Positions 18,099-26,205 of a stretch of 64,000 bases of DNA are shown one piece after another; the first letter of the stretch is position 1; each line of letters begins with the position of its first letter. The notes under the pieces are model-generated. The model was not told where the DNA came from. It searched no databases and was given only the letters and a program-made list of their open reading frames with translations. The translations under genes were made by a program, and so were the position numbers. Origin of the DNA: an uncultured Clostridia bacterium (GTDB lineage: Bacteria > Bacillota > Clostridia > Lachnospirales > Anaerotignaceae); the NCBI GenBank assembly GCA_944383885.1, contig CALWRF010000028.1:1-64000 (forward strand). The letters run 5' to 3'.

Positions 18099-18842
18099 AT
18101 GGAGGCTATAGCGCACCTTAAAAATATAAGCCTGTCATATCACAGCCCGCAAGGCGAAACAAAAGCTTTGGATAGCATAACTTTTGATATTTACGACGGC
18201 GAATTTTTAAGCATTGTCGGACCGTCAGGCTGCGGCAAAAGCACACTCCTTTCTGTTATTTCCGGTTTAAGCAAACCCAGTGAAGGCACAGTTAAAATTA
18301 TGGGAAACAGAAAAAGCGCCTATATGCTGCAAAAAGACCACCTTTTTGAATGGCGCAGTGTTTTTTCAAATGCCTGCCTTGGTCTTGAGCTTCAAAACAA
18401 TCTTACTGCTGAAAACAGGCAGAAAGTACACGAGCTCCTGAAAAAATATGGTCTTGAAGAATTTGCGTTTAAAAAACCGTCAGAACTGAGCGGCGGAATG
18501 CGCCAAAGAGCTGCCCTTATACGCACTCTTGCTTCGCAGGCGGACATACTTCTGCTTGATGAGCCGTTTTCAGCTCTTGATTACCAAACACGCCTTACAG
18601 TTTCAGATGAAATAAGCAGAATAATTAAAAAAGAGAAAAAAACAGCTGTTCTTGTAACTCATGATATTTCAGAAGCCGTATCATTGTCAGACCGTGTTCT
18701 TGTACTTTCAAAGCGTCCTGCAAGCCTTAAAGCTGAATTCAAAATTGAGTTTCCTGAAAATATTAAAAACGGATTAAGCGCACGTGAAGCTCCAGAATTT
18801 AGGGATTACTTTAATAAAATATGGAAGGAGCTGGATAAATGA
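18099..18842 (+). CDS. ABC transporter ATP-binding protein (nitrate/sulfonate/pyrimidine-precursor type)
   Basis: A 247-aa ATPase with Walker A GPSGCGKS (residues 41-48), Q-loop (Gln78), signature LSGGMRQR (130-137), Walker B ILLLDEPF (150-157) and the switch-His motif VTHDISEA. It fits the SsuB/TauB/ThiZ-like class that pairs with BPD_transp_1 permeases to import sulfonates, nitrate or thiamine precursors. It overlaps the permease gene by 4 nt (ATGA). No substrate-binding protein is encoded nearby, so the substrate cannot be deduced. Confidence 0.92.
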   Translation: MEAIAHLKNISLSYHSPQGETKALDSITFDIYDGEFLSIVGPSGCGKSTLLSVISGLSKPSEGTVKIMGNRKSAYMLQKDHLFEWRSVFSNACLGLELQNNLTAENRQKVHELLKKYGLEEFAFKKPSELSGGMRQRAALIRTLASQADILLLDEPFSALDYQTRLTVSDEISRIIKKEKKTAVLVTHDISEAVSLSDRVLVLSKRPASLKAEFKIEFPENIKNGLSAREAPEFRDYFNKIWKELDK

Positions 18843-19645
18843 ACAATAATCCTTCTAAAGAACAAATTCTGTTCATAAAAAGCCTTAACAGGACAAAAAA
18901 AGCAGTAAAAATAACAAGAATTGCTATATTTATACTCTTTTTTGCTATATGGGAAATAGCAGCCGATACAGGCGTTATAGACCCGTTCATATTCAGCAAA
19001 CCCAGCAGCATTATAGTATGCGCTGTAGATATGCTTAAAGATGGCTCCTTGCTTAGGCATACCGGAATTACACTTTTTGAGACATGTGTAGGCTTTGGCA
19101 TTGGGACTGTTATAGGAATACTTGCAGCTGTAATTTTATGGTGGAACAGTTTTATTAATAAAGTCTGCGACCCATATCTTGTTGTTTTAAACAGCCTGCC
19201 TAAAACAGCTTTAGCTCCTATTATTATTGTATGGTTCGGCAACAATATGAAAGCCATAATAGCTGTTGCCCTTCTTACCTCCGTAATAGTAACTATTATT
19301 AATGTATTAGGCGGTTTTAACAGTGCTGACAAAGATGATGTACGTCTTGTGCGTTCTTTTGGCGGAAATAAGAAAGATGTCCTTTTTAAAGTAGTATTTC
19401 CTTCAGCAACGCCATATATTATAGATGCCCTTAAAATTAATGTAGGTCTGTCATTTGTAGGCGTTATTGTAGGTGAATTTCTTGCCGCAAAAGAAGGTCT
19501 TGGTTATTTAATTGTTTACGGAAGCCAGATTTTTAAGCTTACATGGGTTATGTTAAGTGTAATTATACTTGCGCTCCTTGCGGCTTTAATGTATAAAGGC
19601 ATACAGTTATTTGAGTCGTTTATTCTTAAAAAAATGGGGCTGTGA
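18839..19645 (+). CDS. ABC transporter permease (SsuC/TauC-like)
   Basis: A 268-aa permease with an N-terminal cytoplasmic basic segment, then about six transmembrane helices and the EAA-loop region (FGGNKKDVLFKVVFPSATP) that docks on the ATPase. The WEIAADTGVIDPFIFSKPS segment after TM1 is typical of the nitrate/taurine/sulfonate permease family. It is translationally coupled to the ATPase by ATGA overlap. A small membrane protein of unknown function follows 77 nt downstream. Confidence 0.92.
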   Translation: MNNNPSKEQILFIKSLNRTKKAVKITRIAIFILFFAIWEIAADTGVIDPFIFSKPSSIIVCAVDMLKDGSLLRHTGITLFETCVGFGIGTVIGILAAVILWWNSFINKVCDPYLVVLNSLPKTALAPIIIVWFGNNMKAIIAVALLTSVIVTIINVLGGFNSADKDDVRLVRSFGGNKKDVLFKVVFPSATPYIIDALKINVGLSFVGVIVGEFLAAKEGLGYLIVYGSQIFKLTWVMLSVIILALLAALMYKGIQLFESFILKKMGL

Positions 19646-19722
19646 TAAGTTTATTTAAAAGGACATACACAAAATACTCATATTTTCATAAAATATAACT
19701 GAACAAAAACCGGAGGCTGAAT

Positions 19723-20259
19723 ATGTTTTATAAAATAATAATACTATCCCTTCTGCTATCGGTAATGGCTTTCGGCACAGGCATGATTATAAAAAACGAA
19801 AGATTAAAGAATTTTTCTCTGCTCAGGGTGATTTTTTTCTGGCTTATAGTCCTTTCAGCTAAAGCAGGAGAAATTACAACTGATTATCTTTTAACCAAAT
19901 ATAATCAAGTCCAGTTAAAAAATGCAGCAGCCGTTATAACTTTTTGTTTAGGCATAGCGTTTGTTATACGCAGCAAAAGTGAAAAGGCAGCATTAATAGA
20001 AAACAATTTTTGTTTCGGGAATATTTTTCCTCTAATATACACGGCTATTAACACATATCTTATTATAGCTTCTTTCACAGCCTGCGGTATAACATTTATG
20101 CATGCACCAATAATAGTTTCTATTTTGGAACTGATTTTTATCAGTTTAGGTATAAGTGTAAAAAGACAAATGCCAGATTTAGAGGAAAAAAGCTTCAGCA
20201 CATGGTATTGTCTTTGCGGTGCGCTCATTATGTTTATGGTAGTTGTTTACTATATATAA
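19723..20259 (+). CDS. Uncharacterised six-helix-type membrane protein
   Basis: A 178-aa protein with SD CGGAGG, not assigned to a family by eye. It has about six hydrophobic segments (roughly residues 3-22, 35-50, 68-84, 98-121, 124-143 and 160-177) joined by short basic loops, with CGITFMHAP in the middle. Size and helix count resemble MntP/LysE-type small exporters, but I see no diagnostic motif. It follows the ABC operon in the same direction and ends at a bidirectional terminator, so it may be the third gene of that unit. Confidence 0.7.
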   Translation: MFYKIIILSLLLSVMAFGTGMIIKNERLKNFSLLRVIFFWLIVLSAKAGEITTDYLLTKYNQVQLKNAAAVITFCLGIAFVIRSKSEKAALIENNFCFGNIFPLIYTAINTYLIIASFTACGITFMHAPIIVSILELIFISLGISVKRQMPDLEEKSFSTWYCLCGALIMFMVVVYYI

Positions 20260-20292
20260 AACAATCCCGTCATTGCGTCGGGTTAATATAAA

Positions 20293-20330
20293 AAGGACGG
20301 ATATTTTTTCCGTCCTTGGTTTTTGTTTAT
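20293..20330. terminator. Bidirectional terminator between convergent genes
   Basis: Stem aaggacgg/ccgtcctt with a 9-nt loop. T-rich on the plus side (ggtttttgttt) and usable on the minus side. It serves the ABC unit on plus and the AIM24-type gene on minus. Confidence 0.75.
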
Positions 20331-21004
20331 TTAGTTGGTATAAATGACCTAATCCTACCGGCTAATTCGTTAATACTCATTGTCTGCATTATGATTTTGC
20401 CCGGACCTGTAAGCTTAGTTAAAAACAAACCTTCACCGCCAAAAAGTATATTGCCTACGCCTTTAACAGTTTCTATTTCATAATTTACAGAGGCATCAAA
20501 AGCTACCACATTTCCGCTGTCAACTTTTATAACCTCTCCCGGCGCAAGCTCCTTAATTACAGGGTCGCCGTCAACTTCAATAAACGCCATGCCGCTGCCT
20601 GTAAGCTTTTGCAGTATAAATCCCTCACCGCCGAAAAGACCTGACGAGAATTTTTTTGTAAATACAGAACTAAGCTCAACACTTTCCTGGGCACATAAAA
20701 AAGCGCCTTTTTGAAGTATAATTCCGTTATGTTCATTAACATTAATCGGCATTACCTGCCCCGGAGCTGTAGAAGCAAAGGCTATTTTAGCCCCATCTGT
20801 CATAGCTGAATATGTAACCATAAAAAATGACTCACCAGAAAACATTCTTCCAATGCCTTTTAACATTCCGCCCCTTGCGTTTGTTTCCATTTTTATTCCT
20901 TCACTTTGCCATGACATGCCGCCAGATTGGGTATAGAGCGATTCTCCCCTATTTAAAGTAATTTCTACAGCTGGCGCAATAGAACCCACAATCTCATAGT
21001 TCAT
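20327..21004 (-). CDS. AIM24 / TIGR00266 family protein
   Basis: A 225-aa beta-rich protein made of repeated short motifs (GGMSWQSEG, GGEGFILQKLTGSG, GGEGLFLTKLTGPG), characteristic of the AIM24/TIGR00266 family. The molecular function in bacteria is unknown; the fold is related to tryptophan-attenuator-binding-like beta barrels and often sits beside membrane or stress genes. Its start overlaps the stop of the upstream CmpB-like gene by 4 nt (ATGA), so the two products are made together. Confidence 0.88.
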   Translation of the reverse strand: MNYEIVGSIAPAVEITLNRGESLYTQSGGMSWQSEGIKMETNARGGMLKGIGRMFSGESFFMVTYSAMTDGAKIAFASTAPGQVMPINVNEHNGIILQKGAFLCAQESVELSSVFTKKFSSGLFGGEGFILQKLTGSGMAFIEVDGDPVIKELAPGEVIKVDSGNVVAFDASVNYEIETVKGVGNILFGGEGLFLTKLTGPGKIIMQTMSINELAGRIRSFIPTK

Positions 21005-21783
21005 ATTTTTCCTCCATTTTTATGTTTTAAAATTTCATTTTGAATTTTTTCTACTATTTCATTATACTTTTTAGATTTTAAACTTGGAAAAGCTTTAAAA
21101 AAGCGTATTTCCCCACCGCCTATAGGAACACTGAAATGTTTATTCGGCATTTTTCCATGCACAACAATTCCTCCTTTATATTTCTTTTCAATAAGCAGTG
21201 CCTTTTTAAACGCGTTTTCCTTAGTTCTTTCAAGCTTTTCATTTAAAGATTCATGAATACTTTTTAAATTGCTGCTCAGCTTAATCCAGCTTGACATCGT
21301 TTTTGCAAAATCTGCTGCCATTACCAGAAAAATAAGCACAGCAATCCTGTTTACAAATTTATTGTCTATGTATATAAAAAGCTTTTGTATATAAGGGTCA
21401 ATCAAAGCAATTATTGTGCCAGCCAAGCCGAATATAACCGCGCCATATAGACATATCCTGCCGTTAACGTTAAAAGGAAGATGGCTGTAATCCCACCATC
21501 TGGTATTAAAGAGTTTTTCAAATACATAAGACGTTATATATTCTATAACGCACGCACCAACAGCGCAGACTGCAAAAATAATAAATATATTTGTACTGTT
21601 GTGTTCATTAAACACCGCAGTGCAAAGCGTAGCGCCTACACCATATATAGGACAATACGGACCTATTAAAAAACCTCTGTTTATAAAGTGTTTTTCAGTT
21701 AAAAAAGAACATATAGTGCTTTCATAAAGCCATCCCAGAAAACTGTATATAACAAATAAAAGTATAAATTCGCTGACTGTCAT
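21001..21783 (-). CDS. Putative ABC-transporter type IV / CmpB-like membrane protein (PF06541)
   Basis: A 260-aa protein with four to five transmembrane helices in the first 165 residues and the family features FLGWLYES, NRGFLIGPYCPIYGVGA and TRWWDYSHLPFNVNGRICL. A basic cytoplasmic C-terminal part follows (about 166-260). The family is annotated as putative ABC transporter type IV, but no ATPase is adjacent and its role is unproven. It overlaps the AIM24-family gene downstream. Confidence 0.88.
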   Translation of the reverse strand: MTVSEFILLFVIYSFLGWLYESTICSFLTEKHFINRGFLIGPYCPIYGVGATLCTAVFNEHNSTNIFIIFAVCAVGACVIEYITSYVFEKLFNTRWWDYSHLPFNVNGRICLYGAVIFGLAGTIIALIDPYIQKLFIYIDNKFVNRIAVLIFLVMAADFAKTMSSWIKLSSNLKSIHESLNEKLERTKENAFKKALLIEKKYKGGIVVHGKMPNKHFSVPIGGGEIRFFKAFPSLKSKKYNEIVEKIQNEILKHKNGGKI

Positions 21784-21812
21784 TTTGTCTCTCCTTTAAA
21801 GAAGTTTAAATA

Positions 21813-22280
21813 CTATAAAAGTCTGTATTTCAAATGTAAAATTTCCATAATCGAACATATTTTATCAGATATTGTTACAATCCAGCTTTCTTTAAAACGA
21901 GGCAAACCCGGTGTAAGAGGAAACATGTGCTTAATAATAATGTCTTTTTCCCTATCATTAAGCTCAAAAACCTGAGATGCATTTTTCAAAGCTGTCTTAG
22001 GATGAGTAAAACCGTGAAGCATGTGTGTTTTATCCGGCACGTGCCAGTCATATAAAAAGTAATCATGAAGCAATGCGCCTTTTACAAGGGAATATCTATT
22101 TACATTTATTCCGGTATTTTCACAAATCCATAGACTTAAGCATGCTACATTTACACAATGTTCATATACAGATGTATTACCATGCTGTGTATATTTCTTA
22201 AGCTCATTAAATCTTGAGTTATGGCTTAAATAACGAATTTCATCTATAATCAGTTTTTTATCCTTAATTATTAAAGCCAT
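21813..22280 (-). CDS. HD-domain protein
   Basis: A 155-aa protein with the metal-binding His...HD...Asp pattern: YEHCVNVA, ALLHDYFLYDW and a later KHMFPL and SDKICSI. This is the small stand-alone HD-domain type common in Clostridia and predicted to be a metal-dependent phosphohydrolase. Substrate unknown. It lies 29 nt upstream of the CmpB/AIM24 pair and may share its transcript. Confidence 0.82.
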   Translation of the reverse strand: MALIIKDKKLIIDEIRYLSHNSRFNELKKYTQHGNTSVYEHCVNVACLSLWICENTGINVNRYSLVKGALLHDYFLYDWHVPDKTHMLHGFTHPKTALKNASQVFELNDREKDIIIKHMFPLTPGLPRFKESWIVTISDKICSIMEILHLKYRLL

Positions 22281-22440
22281 TTATATTCCTCCGAAAGAAG
22301 TTTATGTATAAAATTATAAAGCATTAAATATTTAACTGTCAACATTGTACAAAACACAATATAAATTAAATTTGAACAAGCGCCTATACCGAAAATTCCC
22401 ATATTATGTTAATAGCATTTAATTTAGGAGATGGTTATTT

Positions 22441-23235
22441 ATGAAAACTGCCGTTATATGGGCAGCATGCGGCACCGGATTTACTTTTTTAATGACCACA
22501 TTAGGCGCTTCGCTTGTATTCTTTTTCAGGAAATCTTTAAACAATATATTTGAACGCGTATTTCTTGGATTTGCAGCCGGCATAATGATTGCGGCGTCTG
22601 TTTGGTCGCTTCTGCTTCCGGCTATTGAGCAGGCTGAAAACTCATTATTGCCTAATTTTATACCGCCTGCCATAGGGATAATTACAGGAGCGCTGTTTTT
22701 ATTTGCCATGGATAAAATAGTAACTAAAATATACATCTCTAAAACAATTAAAGATAACAGCAGTGCAAAGCTTAAACGCACCACAATGCTTATAACAGCA
22801 ATAACACTGCATAACATACCTGAAGGAATGGCTGTAGGTCTTGCTTTTGCTCTTGCAGCCGAAAACATGGGGCAGATGGCTCAGTATTCAACGGCTTTTG
22901 CCCTGGCTTTAGGAATAGGCATTCAGAACTTCCCTGAAGGCGCCGCCGTTTCCCTGCCCCTTAATCAGGAAGGTTTTTCTGGAAAGAAATCTTTCCTTCT
23001 GGGAACACTCTCAGGTTTTGTAGAGCCTGTTTTTGGTGTGCTGACTGTCCTTGCAGCAGCCAGTATAGAGCATTTAATGCCATATCTTCTTTCATTTGCC
23101 GCAGGCGCTATGATATATGTTGTAGTTGAGGAGCTTATTCCTGAAGCCAACGCTGATAAAGACTCTCATTTGGGAACTCTCGGCATTATAATAGGTTTTT
23201 TAATAATGATGATACTTGATGTTGCTTTAGGATAA
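22441..23235 (+). CDS. ZIP family divalent-metal transporter (first copy)
   Basis: A 264-aa membrane protein with about eight helices. It carries the two ZIP metal-site motifs HNIPEGMAVG (TM4) and NFPEGAAVSLPL (TM5), and EELIPEA in the C-terminal part. ZIP proteins move Zn2+, Fe2+ or Mn2+ into the cytosol. It is a paralogue of the ZIP gene at 33450-34229; both have the same ending motif LIMMILDVALG. SD GGAGATGG precedes the ATG. Confidence 0.93.
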   Translation: MKTAVIWAACGTGFTFLMTTLGASLVFFFRKSLNNIFERVFLGFAAGIMIAASVWSLLLPAIEQAENSLLPNFIPPAIGIITGALFLFAMDKIVTKIYISKTIKDNSSAKLKRTTMLITAITLHNIPEGMAVGLAFALAAENMGQMAQYSTAFALALGIGIQNFPEGAAVSLPLNQEGFSGKKSFLLGTLSGFVEPVFGVLTVLAAASIEHLMPYLLSFAAGAMIYVVVEELIPEANADKDSHLGTLGIIIGFLIMMILDVALG

Positions 23236-23240
23236 AATTA

Positions 23241-23268
23241 AAGCCGCCAAAAAAACGGCGGCTTTTAA
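23241..23268. terminator. Bidirectional terminator between ZIP and VanZ genes
   Basis: Perfect 8-bp stem aagccgcc/ggcggctt with an A-rich loop. It is flanked by A/T tracts on both sides and lies between the convergent ends of the two genes. Confidence 0.85.
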
Positions 23269-23759
23269 CTGTTATGTTTCTTCTGTTTTAAAAAATAAAG
23301 CACAGATGTGACTATAATAATACCTAAAACTGCTCCGCATGAATCAATAAACACATCCCTTAATTCACAGGAGCGTCCCGGTACAAAATACTGATGAAGC
23401 TCATCGCTTGAAGCGTATGCAGTACAAAGCAGTATAGAATATACAGCCCTAAGTTTTGCGCTTAATGTAGGATATGTTGAAAGAGCTGATGTAACAAAAA
23501 CAGACAGAGCTGTATAAATTGAAAAATGCGCCGCTTTCCTAACAAATCCATTCATAGAGCTAATTATAATGTACTGATTGTATTTTGACATAATATCGTA
23601 ATCCCTAACAAAAATTCGTGCAATAAGAGCTGTTACAGAATTGCTTACATTTGTACTTTCATCTGAAATCTGAGAAGAAAAGAAAAATATCAGCGCCGCT
23701 GTTCCAAAAGCCAAAAACCAGAATAAAATTCTTAAATATCTTTTTTCACACAAAATCAT
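23265..23759 (-). CDS. VanZ family membrane protein
   Basis: A 164-aa protein with four hydrophobic segments and the VanZ-family signature FFFSSQISDES, RKAAHFSIYTAL, and ASSDELHQYFVPGRSCELRDVFIDSCGA. VanZ-like proteins are associated with low-level teicoplanin resistance and envelope functions, but most chromosomal members have no defined role. The gene stands alone, with no van cluster nearby. Confidence 0.92.
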   Translation of the reverse strand: MILCEKRYLRILFWFLAFGTAALIFFFSSQISDESTNVSNSVTALIARIFVRDYDIMSKYNQYIIISSMNGFVRKAAHFSIYTALSVFVTSALSTYPTLSAKLRAVYSILLCTAYASSDELHQYFVPGRSCELRDVFIDSCGAVLGIIIVTSVLYFLKQKKHNS

Positions 23760-23936
23760 TACTGTTCACCTTTTACTTATATTAGCTAAGACTTAATTAT
23801 ATACTTATTTCAGCATATTCTCAACAATAAAAATTAAAATATTTATTAATTTCAAACTAAATTCACTTAAAATATTTCAATTTATATAATGTGTTTTTTA
23901 TTAAACAAATGATATAATTTTTAAGGAGGTGTTTAA

Positions 23937-24755
23937 ATGCGTGATTTGTTTTCAATAGGCGAGATGGCAAAGCTTTTTAACATAAATATCCGTACATTAA
24001 GATACTACGATAAAATAGGACTCCTTAAACCTGAGTATGTAGATGATAAATCCAATTATAGGTATTATGGAACAAAGCAATTTGAAAAACTAAATACAAT
24101 ACGGTATCTTCGAGCGCTTGATATGCCTATAGACAAAATTACCCAGTTTTTTGAACATAAAGATGTAGATGTAATGGTAAGGCTTTTAAAAAACCAAAAA
24201 GAAATAATTAAAAACAAGAAAAAGGAACTGGATTTAATAGAGCGTAAAATCAATAATAGAATTAAGCAAATAGAAGAAGCTTCTTCTTGGAAATTAGAAG
24301 AAATAAGCATTAAAAACTTTCCTGAAAGAAAAGCAATTGTATTAAAAAGCAGCATACCTATAAATGATGACTTGGGATACTCCATAAGAAAGCTTGAAAG
24401 AAACCATAATTTGAATTCTTCAGTATTTCTTGGAAAAATAGGCGTACGTTTAAGCGCAAAAAATATTAAAAGTATGAGTTATGATTCATTCTCGTCTATT
24501 TTTATGCTTATAGAAGATGAAGACCTGTGTCAAAGTCCGGCTTCAATAATAAATAAAGGAGAATATATTTTTATACGTTTTTGTGGAACGCACTTAGATG
24601 CTCCTCCTTATTATAGAAAACTTATGGAATACATAAATGACAATAATTTTGAAATTTCAGGCGACTCATTAGAGATTACTTACATAGACTCCGGCTTAAC
24701 TGAACAAATGGGTCAATTTGTAACAGAAATCGAAATTCCGTTTAAAAGAGCTTGA
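23937..24755 (+). CDS. MerR-family regulator with GyrI-like effector domain (BmrR/BltR type)
   Basis: A 272-aa regulator. The winged HTH is at residues 4-70 (SIGEMAKLFNINIRTLRYYD, then NYRYYGTKQF), followed by a long dimerisation coiled coil (about 75-120) and a C-terminal drug-binding GyrI/BmrR-like domain. Such proteins bind hydrophobic compounds and activate efflux-pump promoters with long spacers. The next gene, 56 bp on, is a MATE pump, and a matching 19-bp-spacer promoter overlaps this gene's stop codon. SD AAGGAGG and a TATAAT (23913-23918) lie upstream. Confidence 0.92.
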   Translation: MRDLFSIGEMAKLFNINIRTLRYYDKIGLLKPEYVDDKSNYRYYGTKQFEKLNTIRYLRALDMPIDKITQFFEHKDVDVMVRLLKNQKEIIKNKKKELDLIERKINNRIKQIEEASSWKLEEISIKNFPERKAIVLKSSIPINDDLGYSIRKLERNHNLNSSVFLGKIGVRLSAKNIKSMSYDSFSSIFMLIEDEDLCQSPASIINKGEYIFIRFCGTHLDAPPYYRKLMEYINDNNFEISGDSLEITYIDSGLTEQMGQFVTEIEIPFKRA

Positions 24756-24782
24756 CTCTCTATCTGATGGAGGCTTTAGTCT
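24752..24782 (+). promoter_or_regulatory. MerR-type promoter/operator of the MATE pump gene
   Basis: TTGACT (24752-24757), a 19-bp spacer and TAGTCT (24777-24782). The spacer contains the dyad CTC-N9-GAG, flanked by GACT...AGTC, closely resembling BmrR/BltR-type sites. MerR activators twist the DNA of such over-long spacers to allow transcription. It overlaps the stop codon of the MerR gene. Confidence 0.7.
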
Positions 24783-24811
24783 GTATTAAACAGATATAGG
24801 GGGTTAATTAA

Positions 24812-26185
24812 TTGGAGGCAAAAAATGATTTAACTAAAAACAGCATAATAAAAACAGTTATCACTTTTTCAATACCGTTTTTATTAGCTAATTTAATACA
24901 GGCACTCTATGGCGCCGCAGACTTAATGGTTATAGGCTGGTACTGTTCAGCAGAAAGTGTTGCCGCTGTATCTACCGGAACACAAGTTACCCAAATAATA
25001 ACAAGCATAGTATCCGGTCTTACATTAGGCGGTACAGTGCTTACAGGCAAGTATGTAGGTATGAAGCGTGATGATGAAGTAAAAGAAACAATATCTACAA
25101 ATCTTACTGTATTTTTTATAGTAGGCATCCTGCTTTCTTTTTTGCTTTATATATTTGCATCACCTGTCCTAAAAGTTCTTCAAACGCCTGAAGACTCATT
25201 CCTTCTTGCCACAGATTATGTAAGGGTATGCGCTATTGGTGTTGTTTTTATATGCGGCTATAACGCTATAAGCGCTATTTTAAGAGGTTACGGCGACTCA
25301 AAAAGCCCGCTTATATTTGTTGCTGTAGCAGGCGTTTTAAATCTGATAGGAGATATAATACTTGTTAAATATTTTAATATGGATGTTAAAGGAACCGCTC
25401 TTGCCACAATAGCTTCTCAGGGAATAAGCATGTTCATGGCAATGGCGTATTTGAATAAAAAAGACTTTATTTTTAAGTTTAAATTATCAAACTTTAGTAT
25501 CAATGTAAAAAAGCTTAAAGAACTCGCATCTGTTGGCATTCCCATATCGCTTCAGGAGTGTATGATAAGAATATCTTTCCTTTATTTAACATCTGTAACA
25601 AACAGCCTTGGTGTAGATTCTTCAGCCGCTGTTGGCATAGCAAGCAAGTATGATGTTTTTGCAATGCTCCCAGCAACATCTGCGGCAAACGCCTTAGCTG
25701 CAATTGTTGCCCAAAATTACGGCGCCGGGGAATTTAAAAGAATGAACAAGGCTCTCTTAACAGCAATACTTTTTGCTCTGCCTTTTTCAATGGCATTTTT
25801 CTTGTGGGCGCAAATATCACCTCAGTCAATGATTTCCGTGTTCACAAAAGACACACAGATTATTGAAACCGGTATACCGTTTTTTAAAACATGCAGTTTT
25901 GACTATATAGCAGTGCTTTTTGTATTTTGTTTAAACGGCTATTTAAACGGACGTTCTTTAACTGTTTTTACTATGATAAGCTCCTGTTTTGGTGCACTTG
26001 TCCTAAGAATACCGCTTCTTTACTTTTTATGCAAAAATGTGCCGCATAACTTAGGCATAATAGGCACAGCGGCACCGCTTGTATCAGCTGTAATGGCTGT
26101 TTACACTACTATATTTGTTTTGTATTTAATTAATAAAAAGAATCCTAAATATGAAAATACAGTAAAAAACACCCAGCTTAACTAA
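24812..26185 (+). CDS. MATE family multidrug/sodium antiporter
   Basis: A 457-aa inner-membrane protein with twelve predicted helices in two similar halves. N-terminal family features are IPFLLANLIQALYGAADLMVIGWY and TGTQVTQIITSIVSG. It exports cationic drugs in exchange for Na+ or H+. The start is TTG at 24812, with AGGGGG at 8-nt spacing; the nearby ATG is out of frame. Placement behind a MerR/BmrR-type regulator and its 19-bp-spacer promoter suggests drug-induced expression. Confidence 0.93.
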   Translation: MEAKNDLTKNSIIKTVITFSIPFLLANLIQALYGAADLMVIGWYCSAESVAAVSTGTQVTQIITSIVSGLTLGGTVLTGKYVGMKRDDEVKETISTNLTVFFIVGILLSFLLYIFASPVLKVLQTPEDSFLLATDYVRVCAIGVVFICGYNAISAILRGYGDSKSPLIFVAVAGVLNLIGDIILVKYFNMDVKGTALATIASQGISMFMAMAYLNKKDFIFKFKLSNFSINVKKLKELASVGIPISLQECMIRISFLYLTSVTNSLGVDSSAAVGIASKYDVFAMLPATSAANALAAIVAQNYGAGEFKRMNKALLTAILFALPFSMAFFLWAQISPQSMISVFTKDTQIIETGIPFFKTCSFDYIAVLFVFCLNGYLNGRSLTVFTMISSCFGALVLRIPLLYFLCKNVPHNLGIIGTAAPLVSAVMAVYTTIFVLYLINKKNPKYENTVKNTQLN

Positions 26186-26200
26186 ACGCAGGGTGTTTTT
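26165..26200. terminator. Bidirectional terminator between MATE and NSS genes
   Basis: Perfect 10-bp stem aaaaacaccc/gggtgttttt that overlaps the MATE stop codon and is usable from both strands. Confidence 0.85.
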
Positions 26201-26205
26201 AATAC

